Part shown: piece by piece, positions 1 through 6,174 of the stretch
How the letters are laid out: each line of letters starts with the position of its first letter
How positions within the stretch are numbered: the first letter of the stretch is position 1
Assembly (NCBI GenBank): GCA_900754775.1
Contig: CAAEDZ010000262.1
Span: 1-6,249, forward strand
Source of the DNA: Clostridia bacterium
Lineage (GTDB): Bacteria > Bacillota_A > Clostridia > Christensenellales > Aristaeellaceae
DNA: 6,249 nucleotides
Direction: 5' to 3'
The notes under the pieces: model-generated
Told to the model about the DNA's origin: nothing
Databases searched by the model: none
What the model saw: only the letters and a program-made list of their open reading frames with translations
Translations under genes and position numbers: made by a program

Positions 1-26
1 GGCAAGCCCCTGCTCGTGGGCTTGCC
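1..26. other. Hairpin 1 with CTGCTCGT loop
   Basis: A perfect 9-bp inverted repeat (GGCAAGCCC at 1-9, GGGCTTGCC at 18-26) encloses the 8-nt loop CTGCTCGT at 10-17. No T-run follows on either strand within the window, so this is not a classical intrinsic terminator. The window starts exactly at the base of the stem, so the stem may be longer. The same loop recurs in the hairpin at 68-101, and both hairpins are followed by GTCG. It could be an intergenic palindromic repeat, part of a structured RNA, or a transcript end of the gene to the left. The structure is read directly; the role is unknown. Confidence 0.7.
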
Positions 27-67
27 GTCGTCTATGCGCACGACCGCCCCAAGCGGAACGAAACGCA

Positions 68-101
68 GCACACCCGCCCCCTGCTCGTGGGGCGGGTGTG
101 C
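68..101. other. Hairpin 2 with identical CTGCTCGT loop
   Basis: A perfect 13-bp stem (arms 68-80 and 89-101) encloses the loop CTGCTCGT at 81-88, identical to the loop at 10-17. The 14 bases centred on the loop (78-91) match 7-20 exactly, while the outer stem differs but still pairs fully. The stem is very GC-rich and is followed by GTCGACTCC, not by T residues. It lies about 45 bases upstream of the -35 box at 146, so it precedes the expected transcript of the downstream operon. It is either the tail of an upstream transcript or a DNA-level repeat. No known RNA family was recognised. Confidence 0.75.
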
Positions 102-145
102 GTCGACTCCGAGCCAACGGCACTGGCCGGCGGCACTGCCGCCTC

Positions 146-174
146 TTGATTTTTGGGGCGTTTTGCTGTAAAAT
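146..174 (+). promoter_or_regulatory. Sigma-A type promoter of the DUF1858 operon
   Basis: TTGATT (146-151) and TAAAAT (169-174) are separated by exactly 17 bases. They match the TTGACA and TATAAT consensus at 4 of 6 and 5 of 6 positions. The stretch 146-180 is clearly AT-richer than its surroundings. Transcription would start near 181, giving a leader of about 75 nt before the ATG at 256. No clear operator or riboswitch is visible in that leader. This is the best promoter-like sequence seen in the window. Confidence 0.7.
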
Positions 175-241
175 GAAGTGAATGGGTATGAAGGCCGTTT
201 TGGCCGCTCCGCCCGGCGGAGGATGCCCGCGAATAGAGATC

Positions 242-248
242 AGGAGGT
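242..248 (+). promoter_or_regulatory. Ribosome binding site fixing the DUF1858 start
   Basis: AGGAGGT at 242-248 lies 7 bases before the ATG at 256, a near-perfect Shine-Dalgarno sequence at good spacing. It favours this ATG over an in-frame GTG at 178, which sits right beside the promoter -10 box and would add 26 residues unlike the family. Confidence 0.85.
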
Positions 249-255
249 TTCTTTC

Positions 256-456
256 ATGACCATTGATAAGAGCATGACCATCGGCGAGGTGCTTTCCAAG
301 GACCGCGGCTGCGCGCCCGTGTTCATGGCCCACGGCATGCACTGCCTCTCCTGCCCCATGTCTGCGGGCGAGTCCATTGAGATGGCCAGCATGGTCCACG
401 GCGTGGACGCCGACGCGCTGGTCAAGGCCCTCAACGAGTACTTCAAGGACAAGTAA
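256..456 (+). CDS. DUF1858 redox-disulfide domain protein
   Basis: This 66-residue soluble protein is a single DUF1858 domain, the family also described as hybrid-cluster-protein-associated redox disulfide domain (TIGR03980 type). Visible hallmarks are the N-terminal MTIGEVL stretch (7-13), then HGMHCLSCP with a CxxC pair at C30 and C33, and the ending GESIEMASMVHGVD followed by an amphipathic helix. C19 is a third cysteine. The CxxC could form a redox-active disulfide or bind a metal; the biochemical role of the family is not established. It is the first gene after the promoter at 146-174, and the ferritin-like gene follows after 18 bases, which suggests a shared role in redox or iron handling. 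The family call is firm; the function is inferred. Confidence 0.9.
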   Translation: MTIDKSMTIGEVLSKDRGCAPVFMAHGMHCLSCPMSAGESIEMASMVHGVDADALVKALNEYFKDK

Positions 457-474
457 CTCCCCCGGAGGCGCTCT

Positions 475-951
475 ATGCACGATTTCAACGATCTGGAGGG
501 CCTGCGCATCGCCATTGAAATGGAGAAGCGCGGCGAAGCCCTGTACCGCAAGGCCGCGCGCGTCAGCAAAAAGCGCGAAGTTGCGGACATGCTCACCGCT
601 CTGGCCAGCGACGAGGTCGCCCACGCCGCCGAGTTTGCCCGCCTCTACGACGAGGCCCTTGCCCGTCGCGGCGAACACGCCTCCTACGGCGAGGAAGCCA
701 GCGCCTACTTAAGCGCCGTGGCGGCGGACATCGTCTTCCCCGGCGGGCTGATGGCCCTGCGCGAGGAGGGCTTTGACGACATCCGCGCCGTGCTGGACTA
801 CGCCATCGTTTCGGAGAAGGACTCCATCCTCTTCTACCTCGAACTCGCCCGCCTCAGCAGCGACGAGGCGGCTCGCAACGTCTTTTTGAGCATCGCAGAA
901 CAGGAACGCGGACACATGCGCAGACTGTGCCGCCAGAGGGCTGAACTATGA
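475..951 (+). CDS. Ferritin-like diiron protein (rubrerythrin-type domain)
   Basis: This 158-residue protein is a four-helix ferritin-like domain. Diiron ligand candidates fit the rubrerythrin pattern: E17 in helix 1 (with Y24 one turn on), E47xxH50 in helix 2, E114 in helix 3 and E144xxH147 in helix 4. The E17-to-E47 and E114-to-E144 distances are both 30 residues, as expected for a duplicated helix pair. Rubrerythrins reduce peroxide using electrons from a rubredoxin domain; this protein ends at residue 158 with no C-terminal CxxC rubredoxin part, so an electron donor would have to be separate. The CxxC protein encoded just upstream is a tempting but unproven partner. The start is supported by GGAGG at 464-468. 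The stop overlaps the next start as ATGA at 948-951, implying translational coupling. Other possibilities are a peroxidase, an oxidase or an iron-binding protein. Confidence 0.87.
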   Translation: MHDFNDLEGLRIAIEMEKRGEALYRKAARVSKKREVADMLTALASDEVAHAAEFARLYDEALARRGEHASYGEEASAYLSAVAADIVFPGGLMALREEGFDDIRAVLDYAIVSEKDSILFYLELARLSSDEAARNVFLSIAEQERGHMRRLCRQRAEL

Positions 952-2630
952 ATAGTACGCAGGAATACCAGAACTGGCTCGCGCTGACCGCGGGCAACGC
1001 GCAGGAACAGGAAGAACTGCGCGCCCTTGCAAGCGACCCCGCCGAACTTGAAGACCGCTTCTACCGCGAACTGTCCTTTGGCACCGCCGGTATGCGCGGC
1101 GTGCTGGGCCTTGGCCCCAACCGCATGAACCGCTACACCGTCGGCCGCGTGACGCTGGCTTTGGCGGCGCTGGTCAACGAACACGAGGGCGGCGCCGAGC
1201 GCGGCGTGGCCATCGGCTACGATTCCCGCAATTTCTCCAAGGAGTTCGCCCGCGAAACGGCGCTGATCCTCGCCTCGCAGGGCGTGAAAGCGTATCTGTT
1301 CGATTCGCTGCGCCCCGTGCCGGTGCTTTCCTTCACCGTGCGCCACCTCCACTGCCTCGCCGGCGTGGTCATCACCGCCAGCCACAACCCCAGCAAGTAC
1401 AACGGCTACAAGGTCTACTGGGAGGACGGCGGCCAGCTGCCCCCGGACCGCGCCGCCATCATCACCGGCCGCCTTTCCGGCATCGGCTACGGCGACGCCA
1501 AGCCCATGGACGAGGCCGAAGCCCGCGAAAAGGGCCTGCTCATCACCATTCCCCCGGAGGTGGACGACGCCTACATCGCCGCCGTGAAGAAGCTGGCCGT
1601 CAACCCCGAACTGACCCGCGAGATGGGCAAGACGCTGAAGATCGTCTACACCCCGCTGCACGGCTCGGGCAACATCCCCGTGCGCCGCGTGCTCAAGGAG
1701 ATCGGCGTGGAGAACGTCTACGTCGTTCCCGAGCAGGAACTGCCCGACGGCAACTTCCCCACCGTGCGCGTACCCAACCCGGAGGAAAAGGACGCCTTCG
1801 ACCTGGCCGTGGCCATGCAGAAAAAGCTCGGCGCCGACCTGTGCGTGGGCACCGACCCGGACTGCGACCGCGTGGGCGTGGCCTGCCTGACCGCCTCGGG
1901 CGATGTGCGCCTGCTCACCGGCAACCAGATCGGCTGCATCCTTTTGCACTACATACTCTCGCAGAAAAAGGCGCTGGGGACGCTGCCGAAAAACGCCGCG
2001 GCGGTCAAATCCATCGTCTCCACGGAAATGGCGCGCGCCATCTGCCGCAAGTACGATACGGAACTGTTCGACGTGCTTACGGGCTTTAAGTTCATCGCCG
2101 AAAAGATCCAGCAGTTCGAGGAGACCGGTTCCAACACCTTCGAGTTCGGCTTTGAGGAGAGCTACGGCTTCCTCTCCGGCACCGACGTGCGCGACAAGGA
2201 CGGCGTCAACGCCGTGATGCTCATCGCCGAGGCCGCCTGCTACTACAAGAAGATGGACATGACGCTGGTGGACGCCATCGAGGAACTGTACAAGGAGTTC
2301 GGCACCTTCGGCGAGCGCACCGTATCCATCGTGCTGCCGGGCAAGGACGGTCTGGAAAAGATGCAGACCATCATGCAGACCCTGCGCGACGAGGGCGTGG
2401 AGAAGGTCGGCCCCTCCCGCGTGATGAGTACGCGCGACTACATGATGAGCGAGCCGAAGAGCGACGTTCTCTACTACACGCTCGAGCAGGGCTGGGCCTG
2501 CGTGCGCCCCTCCGGCACCGAGCCGAAGATCAAGATCTACGCCGGCGCGGTCTCTGACAACCACGAGGAGACCGACAAACTGCTCGATGAATACATCGCC
2601 AGCCTGCGCAAGCAGATGGGCGTGAACTGA
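948..2630 (+). CDS. Phospho-sugar mutase (alpha-phosphoglucomutase / phosphomannomutase family)
   Basis: This 560-residue cytosolic enzyme of the alpha-D-phosphohexomutase superfamily should interconvert hexose 1- and 6-phosphates through a phosphoserine, linking glycolysis with nucleotide-sugar, polysaccharide and envelope precursors. All four family motifs are present in order: the active-site TASHNP with the phosphorylated serine at S145, the Mg-binding loop GTDPDCDR with D303, D305 and D307, the sugar-binding loop GFEESYG at 401-407, and the phosphate-binding RPSGTEPKIK from R520. Length and motif wording match the PgcA/PGM2-like branch common in Firmicutes (about 560-580 residues). That makes glucose phosphate the likeliest substrate, but mannose or pentose phosphate cannot be excluded. 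It starts within the stop of the ferritin-like gene (ATGA), so it is translated from the same mRNA. The biological link between these genes is not obvious. Confidence 0.95.
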   Translation: MNSTQEYQNWLALTAGNAQEQEELRALASDPAELEDRFYRELSFGTAGMRGVLGLGPNRMNRYTVGRVTLALAALVNEHEGGAERGVAIGYDSRNFSKEFARETALILASQGVKAYLFDSLRPVPVLSFTVRHLHCLAGVVITASHNPSKYNGYKVYWEDGGQLPPDRAAIITGRLSGIGYGDAKPMDEAEAREKGLLITIPPEVDDAYIAAVKKLAVNPELTREMGKTLKIVYTPLHGSGNIPVRRVLKEIGVENVYVVPEQELPDGNFPTVRVPNPEEKDAFDLAVAMQKKLGADLCVGTDPDCDRVGVACLTASGDVRLLTGNQIGCILLHYILSQKKALGTLPKNAAAVKSIVSTEMARAICRKYDTELFDVLTGFKFIAEKIQQFEETGSNTFEFGFEESYGFLSGTDVRDKDGVNAVMLIAEAACYYKKMDMTLVDAIEELYKEFGTFGERTVSIVLPGKDGLEKMQTIMQTLRDEGVEKVGPSRVMSTRDYMMSEPKSDVLYYTLEQGWACVRPSGTEPKIKIYAGAVSDNHEETDKLLDEYIASLRKQMGVN

Positions 2631-2655
2631 AAAACATACAACAAGTTGCCATACG

Positions 2656-2681
2656 CGGGCGCGGCGGAAAGGTCGCGCCCG
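2656..2681. other. GC-rich hairpin between mutase and ychF
   Basis: A 10-bp stem containing one G-T wobble (arms 2656-2665 and 2672-2681) encloses the loop GGAAAG. It sits 25 bases after the mutase stop and 15 bases before the ychF Shine-Dalgarno sequence. No T-run follows, so it is not a standard intrinsic terminator. It may be an mRNA-stabilising or attenuating structure between the two parts of a longer transcript. No convincing promoter was found in the 80-base gap, so ychF may be read from upstream. Confidence 0.5.
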
Positions 2682-2710
2682 TCGTTGGCGGCGAACGGAG
2701 GTCATAAGCG

Positions 2711-3808
2711 ATGAAACTGGGCGTGGTCGGATTACCGAACGTGGGCAAAAGCACGCTGTTCAACGCCATCACCTGCGCCGGCGCGCAGGCGGCAAACTAC
2801 CCCTTCTGCACCATCGAGCCGAATACCGGCGTGGTCGCCGTGCCGGACGAGCGGCTGGACGTGCTTGCGGAGATGTATCACCCGGAAAAGTATACCCCGG
2901 CGACGCTGGAGTTTGTCGACATCGCCGGTCTGGTCAAGGGCGCCAGCCACGGCGAGGGCTTGGGCAACAAGTTCCTCTCCCACATCCGCGAGGTGGACGC
3001 CATCGTCCACGTGGTGCGCTGCTTTGAGGACGAAAACGTCGTCCATGTGGACGGCAGCGTCGATCCCGCGCGCGACATCGACACCATCCAGACCGAGCTG
3101 ATCCTCGCCGACATCGAAACCGTCTCCCGCCGCCGCGAAAAGGCCGCCCATCTGGTGCGCAACGGCGAAAAGAAGTTTCAGGACGAACTGGAGTGCGCCG
3201 ACATCCTCCTTGCCCATATGAACGAAGGCAAGCCCGCGCGCACGGCGGCGCTCTCCAGGGAGCTGCTGGAAGTGGCCGAGAGCTGGTTTTTGCTGACGAT
3301 GAAGAAGGTGGTCTACGCCGCCAACATCGCCGAGGGCGACGTGGGCAAAGACGAAAGCGAACTGCCGCTGGTGCAAAAAGTGCGCCAGATCGCCGAGGCA
3401 GAGGGCTCGGAAGTGCTGGTCATCTGCGCCAAAGCGGAAGAGGAGATCGCCCAGCTCGACCCCGAGGACAAGCAGATGTTTTTGGAGGACATGGGCCTTG
3501 AAAAGAGCGGCCTAGACCGGCTGGTGAAGCTGGGCTACCACCTCCTGGGCCTGATCAGTTTCCTCACCGCCGGGCCCAAGGAAGTGCGCGCCTGGACCAT
3601 TCCCGAGGGCACGCGCGCGCCGCAGGCCGCCGGCAAGATCCATTCGGACTTTGAGCGCGGCTTCATCCGCGCCGAGATCGTCGCCTACGACGATCTGGTG
3701 CGCGAGGGCAGCATGAACGCCTGCAAGGAAAAGGGTCTGGTGCGCTCCGAGGGCAAGGACTACGTGATGAAGGACGGCGACGTGACGCTGTTCCGCTTCA
3801 ATGTATAA
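2711..3808 (+). CDS. ychF: YchF/OLA1-family redox-regulated ATPase
   Basis: This 365-residue protein has the full length of YchF (about 363-367). The N-terminal P-loop GLPNVGKST (7-15) is followed by the switch II motif DIAG (70-73) within [21 protein letters not shown], a helical insertion at roughly 130-190, and the non-canonical G4 motif NIAE (205-208). That NxxE in place of NKxD is the family hallmark and explains the preference of YchF for ATP over GTP. The C-terminal TGS domain covers about 280-364 and includes [14 protein letters not shown] and a KDGD near the end. YchF proteins associate with ribosomes and, in Escherichia coli, affect the oxidative stress response. GGAGGT at 2697-2702 lies 8 bases before the ATG. 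The gene overlaps the CPBP protease gene by 8 bases. Confidence 0.97.
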   Translation: MKLGVVGLPNVGKSTLFNAITCAGAQAANYPFCTIEPNTGVVAVPDERLDVLAEMYHPEKYTPATLEFVDIAGLVKGASHGEGLGNKFLSHIREVDAIVHVVRCFEDENVVHVDGSVDPARDIDTIQTELILADIETVSRRREKAAHLVRNGEKKFQDELECADILLAHMNEGKPARTAALSRELLEVAESWFLLTMKKVVYAANIAEGDVGKDESELPLVQKVRQIAEAEGSEVLVICAKAEEEIAQLDPEDKQMFLEDMGLEKSGLDRLVKLGYHLLGLISFLTAGPKEVRAWTIPEGTRAPQAAGKIHSDFERGFIRAEIVAYDDLVREGSMNACKEKGLVRSEGKDYVMKDGDVTLFRFNV

Positions 3809-4823
3809 CGGCGCGCCGCAGGGCGCTCCCGCGCCGGAGGCCCCCGCCTTCCGCCGGCCCTCGCTGAAGCTGGGGGCAGGGCTGTATCTATGGGCGGTAG
3901 CGTCGCTGATCGGCTTCAGCCTCTTTACCCCGCAGATCGCCGCGTGGCTGGTGGGCCTCTTCCCCGGCATGGGGCAGCAGGCGCTCTCTTTGGCGGCCAC
4001 GGCCATCTATTACCTGCCCTGCGTGCTGCTGCCCGCCTGCCTGACCGCGCGCTACGCCGGCAGCCCGGAGGCGGCGCGGCTGGGCGGCATGCGGCCCTTG
4101 TCCATGCTCGCCGTGGTGGGGCTTGCGCTGGCGGGGCTTTTGCTGGTGCAGTACTTAAGCGTTCTCTGGCTTATCCTGCTGGAGGCGCTCAACATCCCCT
4201 ACGCCTCCTCGGCCATCGCCCTGCCGCAAAACACGCAGGAGACGATGCTGATGGTGCTGTCCATCGGCGTGCTGCCCGGCGTGTGCGAGGAGATGCTCTA
4301 CCGCGGGGCGATGCTGGGCGCGTTCGAGCGGCTGGGCACGAAGAAGGCCATCTGGATGACGGCCATCCTCTTCACCCTCTGGCACGGCTCGCTCTCCGGC
4401 ATGCCCGCCGAACTGCTGACCGGGCTTTTGCTCGGCTACGTGGCCTTCGCCTTTGACAGCGTCTACGCCGCCATCACCTACCACACCGTCTACAACACGG
4501 CGCTGGTGCTGATCAACGTCTACGCCGCCGCCGCGCCGGTGACGGCGGAGGAAGAGGCGCTGCTGGCGGCAAGCACCTTCGAGGCCGCGGGCGGCTGGCC
4601 GGGCGTGTTTGCGCTGGTGTTTTACACGGCGCTGCTGATTTGGGCCATGCGCGGCTTTCTGCGCGTGGTGGAACACCGCCGCCGCATGCGCGGCATCCGC
4701 GCCCTGCCCGCCGGGAAGGAAACGCTGCCGGGCGCGGCGAAGCTGGCGCTGGCCGTGGCCGTGCTGATTATGGCCGCCATCTACGCGCTGGACATCGTTG
4801 CGCTGTCGCTGGGCGCGGCGTGA
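3801..4823 (+). CDS. CPBP family intramembrane glutamic endopeptidase
   Basis: This 340-residue polytopic membrane protein carries the CPBP (CAAX protease and bacteriocin-processing, formerly Abi) domain. The three catalytic motifs are intact: EEMLYR with E163, E164 and R168; FTLWH with F191 and H195; and HTVYN with H228 and N232. Hydrophobic segments lie near residues 26-50, 60-83, 100-128, 149-161, 183-198, 202-219, 222-242, 267-288 and 313-337. There is no cleavable signal; a Pro/Ala-rich tail precedes the first helix. Bacterial members include bacteriocin self-immunity and pheromone-processing proteases, but the substrate here is unknown and no bacteriocin gene is near. The ATG lies inside the end of ychF (8-base overlap) without a clear Shine-Dalgarno sequence, so translation probably depends on ribosomes finishing ychF. 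A slightly later start cannot be fully excluded. Confidence 0.92.
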   Translation: MYNGAPQGAPAPEAPAFRRPSLKLGAGLYLWAVASLIGFSLFTPQIAAWLVGLFPGMGQQALSLAATAIYYLPCVLLPACLTARYAGSPEAARLGGMRPLSMLAVVGLALAGLLLVQYLSVLWLILLEALNIPYASSAIALPQNTQETMLMVLSIGVLPGVCEEMLYRGAMLGAFERLGTKKAIWMTAILFTLWHGSLSGMPAELLTGLLLGYVAFAFDSVYAAITYHTVYNTALVLINVYAAAAPVTAEEEALLAASTFEAAGGWPGVFALVFYTALLIWAMRGFLRVVEHRRRMRGIRALPAGKETLPGAAKLALAVAVLIMAAIYALDIVALSLGAA

Positions 4824-4875
4824 GGGGCGTTCCTATTTGGACGGGCGAGCGTCGGGCGGGCGCTTTCGTGCGTAA

Positions 4876-5363
4876 GAAGTTTGGCCGGGGCGGACGGGCG
4901 GATGAATGATCGCTGCGCCGTCTGCCGGGGCGCGAAGTTTGACCAGAATGGTTGGACGGGTCGGCGACCGTTGCGCCGTCTGACGGGGCGTGGCCTTGGG
5001 GCCGTCTGCTGCGCTGTGGTTTTGACTTGTGAAGTTTTTCCCGGAGCGGCCCCGCGCGGACATGGTGGGGTTGAGCTGACGGGCGGGCTGTCCTGACGGG
5101 CCTGAAAAGTTTCCCCCGGAGCGGTCCCGCGTGGATGCGGTAGAGCGGGTTGCGGGCGGGTAGTCTGACGGGCCTGCGAAGTTTCTCCCCTGAAATGACC
5201 CTGCGCGGGTGCGGTGGAATCGGTTTGTACAGGGGCAGTCTGCCGGGCCGCGAAGTTCTTCCCCCGGCGTAGTTCTGCGTGGGCGCGATGGGGCAGGGCT
5301 GCGAGTGGACGGTCTGACGGAGCGCGACTTTCGTCCCTGTGAAGTTTTCCCCGAAGCGGCCGG
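4876..5363. repeat. Degenerate tandem repeat, about 72-75 bp, with GAAGTTT cores
   Basis: A core GAAGTTT, or a one-base variant, occurs at 4876, 4934, 5031, 5106, 5178, 5252 and 5341. Spacings are 58, 97, 75, 72, 74 and 89 bases, so the four central copies keep a near-constant period. Around the core most copies share a leading GTCTGACGGGCCTGC and a trailing C-run with a GGAGCGG-like stretch, followed by a G-rich half. The units at 5031, 5106 and 5178 are the most alike; the outer ones are eroded or carry insertions. Period changes of 74 and 58 do not keep a reading frame, which argues against a coding repeat. It is read by eye; the exact unit borders are uncertain. Confidence 0.65.
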
Positions 5364-5434
5364 TCTCCGCGTCCGCGGCGGCTCTGCGCGGGGCGCTGCG
5401 GCGTTTTTCGACATGACCGTCATTTTGGGCGCGC

Positions 5435-5439
5435 GGAGG
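5435..5439 (+). promoter_or_regulatory. Ribosome binding site fixing the rlmH start
   Basis: GGAGG at 5435-5439 lies 6 bases before the ATG at 5446. The frame stays open upstream to about 5209, but the upstream part is repeat-derived and the RlmH family begins at the residues right after this ATG. Confidence 0.85.
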
Positions 5440-5445
5440 TGTTTC

Positions 5446-5904
5446 ATGAACGCGACGATACTCTGCGTGGGCCGGCTCAAGGAGCCGTGGCAGCGCGCGG
5501 GCGTGGAGGAGTATCTCAAACGCCTCTCCCGCTACGGCAAGTACGCCATCGAACAGGTGGACGACGCCCCGGACAGCCTCGGGGCGCGGGCGCTGGAAAA
5601 AGAGGGCGAGGCGATCCTCAAACGCCTCCGCCCCGGCGACCACGTGGTCGCCCTCTGCGTCGAGGCCGAGGCCCCGGATTCGCCGGGACTGGCAAAGTGC
5701 CTGCGCCGCTGGGCCGCTCTGGGCAGCCGCACGGTGCTGGTCATCGGCGGCTCCAACGGCTTGTCCGCCGCCGTGCTTGCCCGCGCCGATGAAAAACTCT
5801 CCTTTTCCCGCCTCACCTTCCCCCACGGGCTGATGCGCGTCATCCTGCTCGAACAGCTCTACCGCGCCGAGCGCATCCTCGCCGGAGAGCCGTATCACAA
5901 GTAG
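5446..5904 (+). CDS. rlmH: 23S rRNA (pseudouridine1915-N3)-methyltransferase RlmH
   Basis: This 152-residue SPOUT-class methyltransferase methylates N3 of pseudouridine 1915 in helix 69 of 23S rRNA, using S-adenosylmethionine, on assembled 70S ribosomes. The family normally has about 155-160 residues, so this copy is complete but slightly short. The N-terminus ILCVGRLKEPWQRAGVEEYLKRL is typical. The knot region contains the cofactor-loop VIGGSNG (G101, G102, S103, N104, G105). The conserved tail has TFPHGLMRVILLEQLYRA with P126 and H127 and ends in GEPYHK, with Y150 and H151 near the active site. The gene stands alone between two repeat-rich noncoding stretches and has its own strong Shine-Dalgarno sequence, but no clear promoter was found. 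Confidence 0.96.
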   Translation: MNATILCVGRLKEPWQRAGVEEYLKRLSRYGKYAIEQVDDAPDSLGARALEKEGEAILKRLRPGDHVVALCVEAEAPDSPGLAKCLRRWAALGSRTVLVIGGSNGLSAAVLARADEKLSFSRLTFPHGLMRVILLEQLYRAERILAGEPYHK

Positions 5905-5914
5905 GGGATCGCCG

Positions 5915-5945
5915 GGCGTTTTCCGCAACACGATTGGAAAACGCC
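5915..5945. terminator. Perfect 10-bp inverted repeat just after rlmH, possible terminator
   Basis: GGCGTTTTCC (5915-5924) pairs exactly with GGAAAACGCC (5936-5945) around an 11-nt loop. It begins 10 bases after the rlmH stop, the usual place for a transcript end. However, GCGCCGCAGG follows instead of T residues on the + strand, so an intrinsic terminator would be atypical. It may instead stabilise the 3' end of the mRNA or be a protein-binding palindrome. The pairing is certain; the terminator role is a weak inference. Confidence 0.4.
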
Positions 5946-6092
5946 GCGCCGCAGGGCGATCTCCGGGGGAACTTGGAGATGGGGGAATGGCATACGGGGA
6001 GCCGGGCAGTGCCGTTGGAAAGCATTTGGGGGAGGGCGCCCCGGGAAGCCTTTCGGGATAACCGTGCGGGGGCGAGCGCACGCGAATAACCT

Positions 6093-6130
6093 GCCGGGGA
6101 ATGCCGCCGGGAAAGCCCACCGGGAATGCC
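6093..6130. repeat. Short tandem repeat, period 13 bp, three clear units
   Basis: Three adjacent units match one another closely: GCCGGGGAATGCC (6093-6105), GCCGGGAAAGCCC (6106-6118) and ACCGGGAATGCC (6119-6130). Earlier bases in the same 13-base phase, for example CCGGGAAGCC at 6041 and CCGGGCAGTGCC at 6002, resemble decayed units. The array ends right before six T residues. A 13-base unit does not keep a reading frame, so a coding origin is unlikely. Confidence 0.6.
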
Positions 6131-6142
6131 TTTTTTGCGTCA

Positions 6143-6167
6143 CGCCTCGCCCCTACGGGGCAAGGCG
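6143..6167. other. Hairpin with TAC loop
   Basis: An 11-position stem with one C/A mismatch (arms 6143-6153 and 6157-6167) encloses the loop TAC. The six-T run at 6131-6136 lies before the hairpin on the + strand and would read as A residues on the other strand, so neither strand gives a standard terminator. Only 7 bases separate it from the next hairpin. Confidence 0.5.
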
Positions 6168-6174
6168 CGCCGCT

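Larger units (their letters stand above)
4824..5445. other. 622-base gene-free region between CPBP and rlmH
   Basis: No reading frame here resembles a known protein. Open frames exist on both strands, but they are Arg/Pro/Gly/Ser-rich, lack good ribosome binding sites and follow the repeats and GC bias. Most of the stretch is taken up by the degenerate repeat described at 4876-5363. The last 80 bases lead into the rlmH ribosome binding site. I saw no convincing sigma-A promoter and no T-tailed terminator, although the CPBP gene should end and rlmH should begin a transcript somewhere here. Confidence 0.7.

Noticed and set aside
1..101. CRISPR array or rRNA/tRNA fragment suggested by repeated hairpins
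   Set aside because: Only two copies share 14 bases, at unequal context, with no regular spacers and no tRNA or rRNA landmarks.
178..255. N-terminal extension of the DUF1858 protein from a GTG at 178
   Set aside because: The GTG is next to the promoter -10 box at 169-174, before the expected transcript start, and the family begins at the ATG at 256, which has a near-perfect Shine-Dalgarno sequence.
834..2705. 623-residue open frame on the minus strand opposite the phosphosugar mutase
   Set aside because: It is fully antisense to a gene with all family motifs intact, has a His/Val/Ala/Gly/Arg-rich composition typical of GC-driven shadow frames, and resembles no known family.
3801..4823. Phage-abortive-infection or bacteriocin immunity system suggested by the CPBP (Abi) family name
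   Set aside because: No bacteriocin precursor, transporter, phage or defence gene lies nearby; the neighbours are housekeeping genes, so a defence role is unsupported.
4881..5096. 71-residue + strand frame with several cysteines
   Set aside because: It starts from a TTG without a good ribosome binding site, lies within the repeat field and shows no recognisable domain.
5209..5445. Upstream extension of the rlmH frame
   Set aside because: The added residues come from the repeat field; GGAGG at 5435 and family homology fix the start at 5446.
4833..5519. 228-residue minus-strand frame with a loose 24-25 residue repeat (GRNFAGP, GGNFSGP, GKNFTSQ)
   Set aside because: The repeat simply mirrors the 72 and 75 base DNA spacings; the next unit at 74 bases leaves the frame, and the 5' part is antisense to rlmH.
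4768..6120. 450-residue minus-strand frame spanning the repeats and rlmH
   Set aside because: It runs antisense to rlmH and through both repeat fields, is rich in Arg, Pro and Ala, lacks a credible ribosome binding site, and the repeat periods do not keep one frame.
6131..6136. Six-T run as an intrinsic terminator tail
   Set aside because: No stable stem ends directly before it; the preceding bases are the short direct repeats, which do not pair well with each other.
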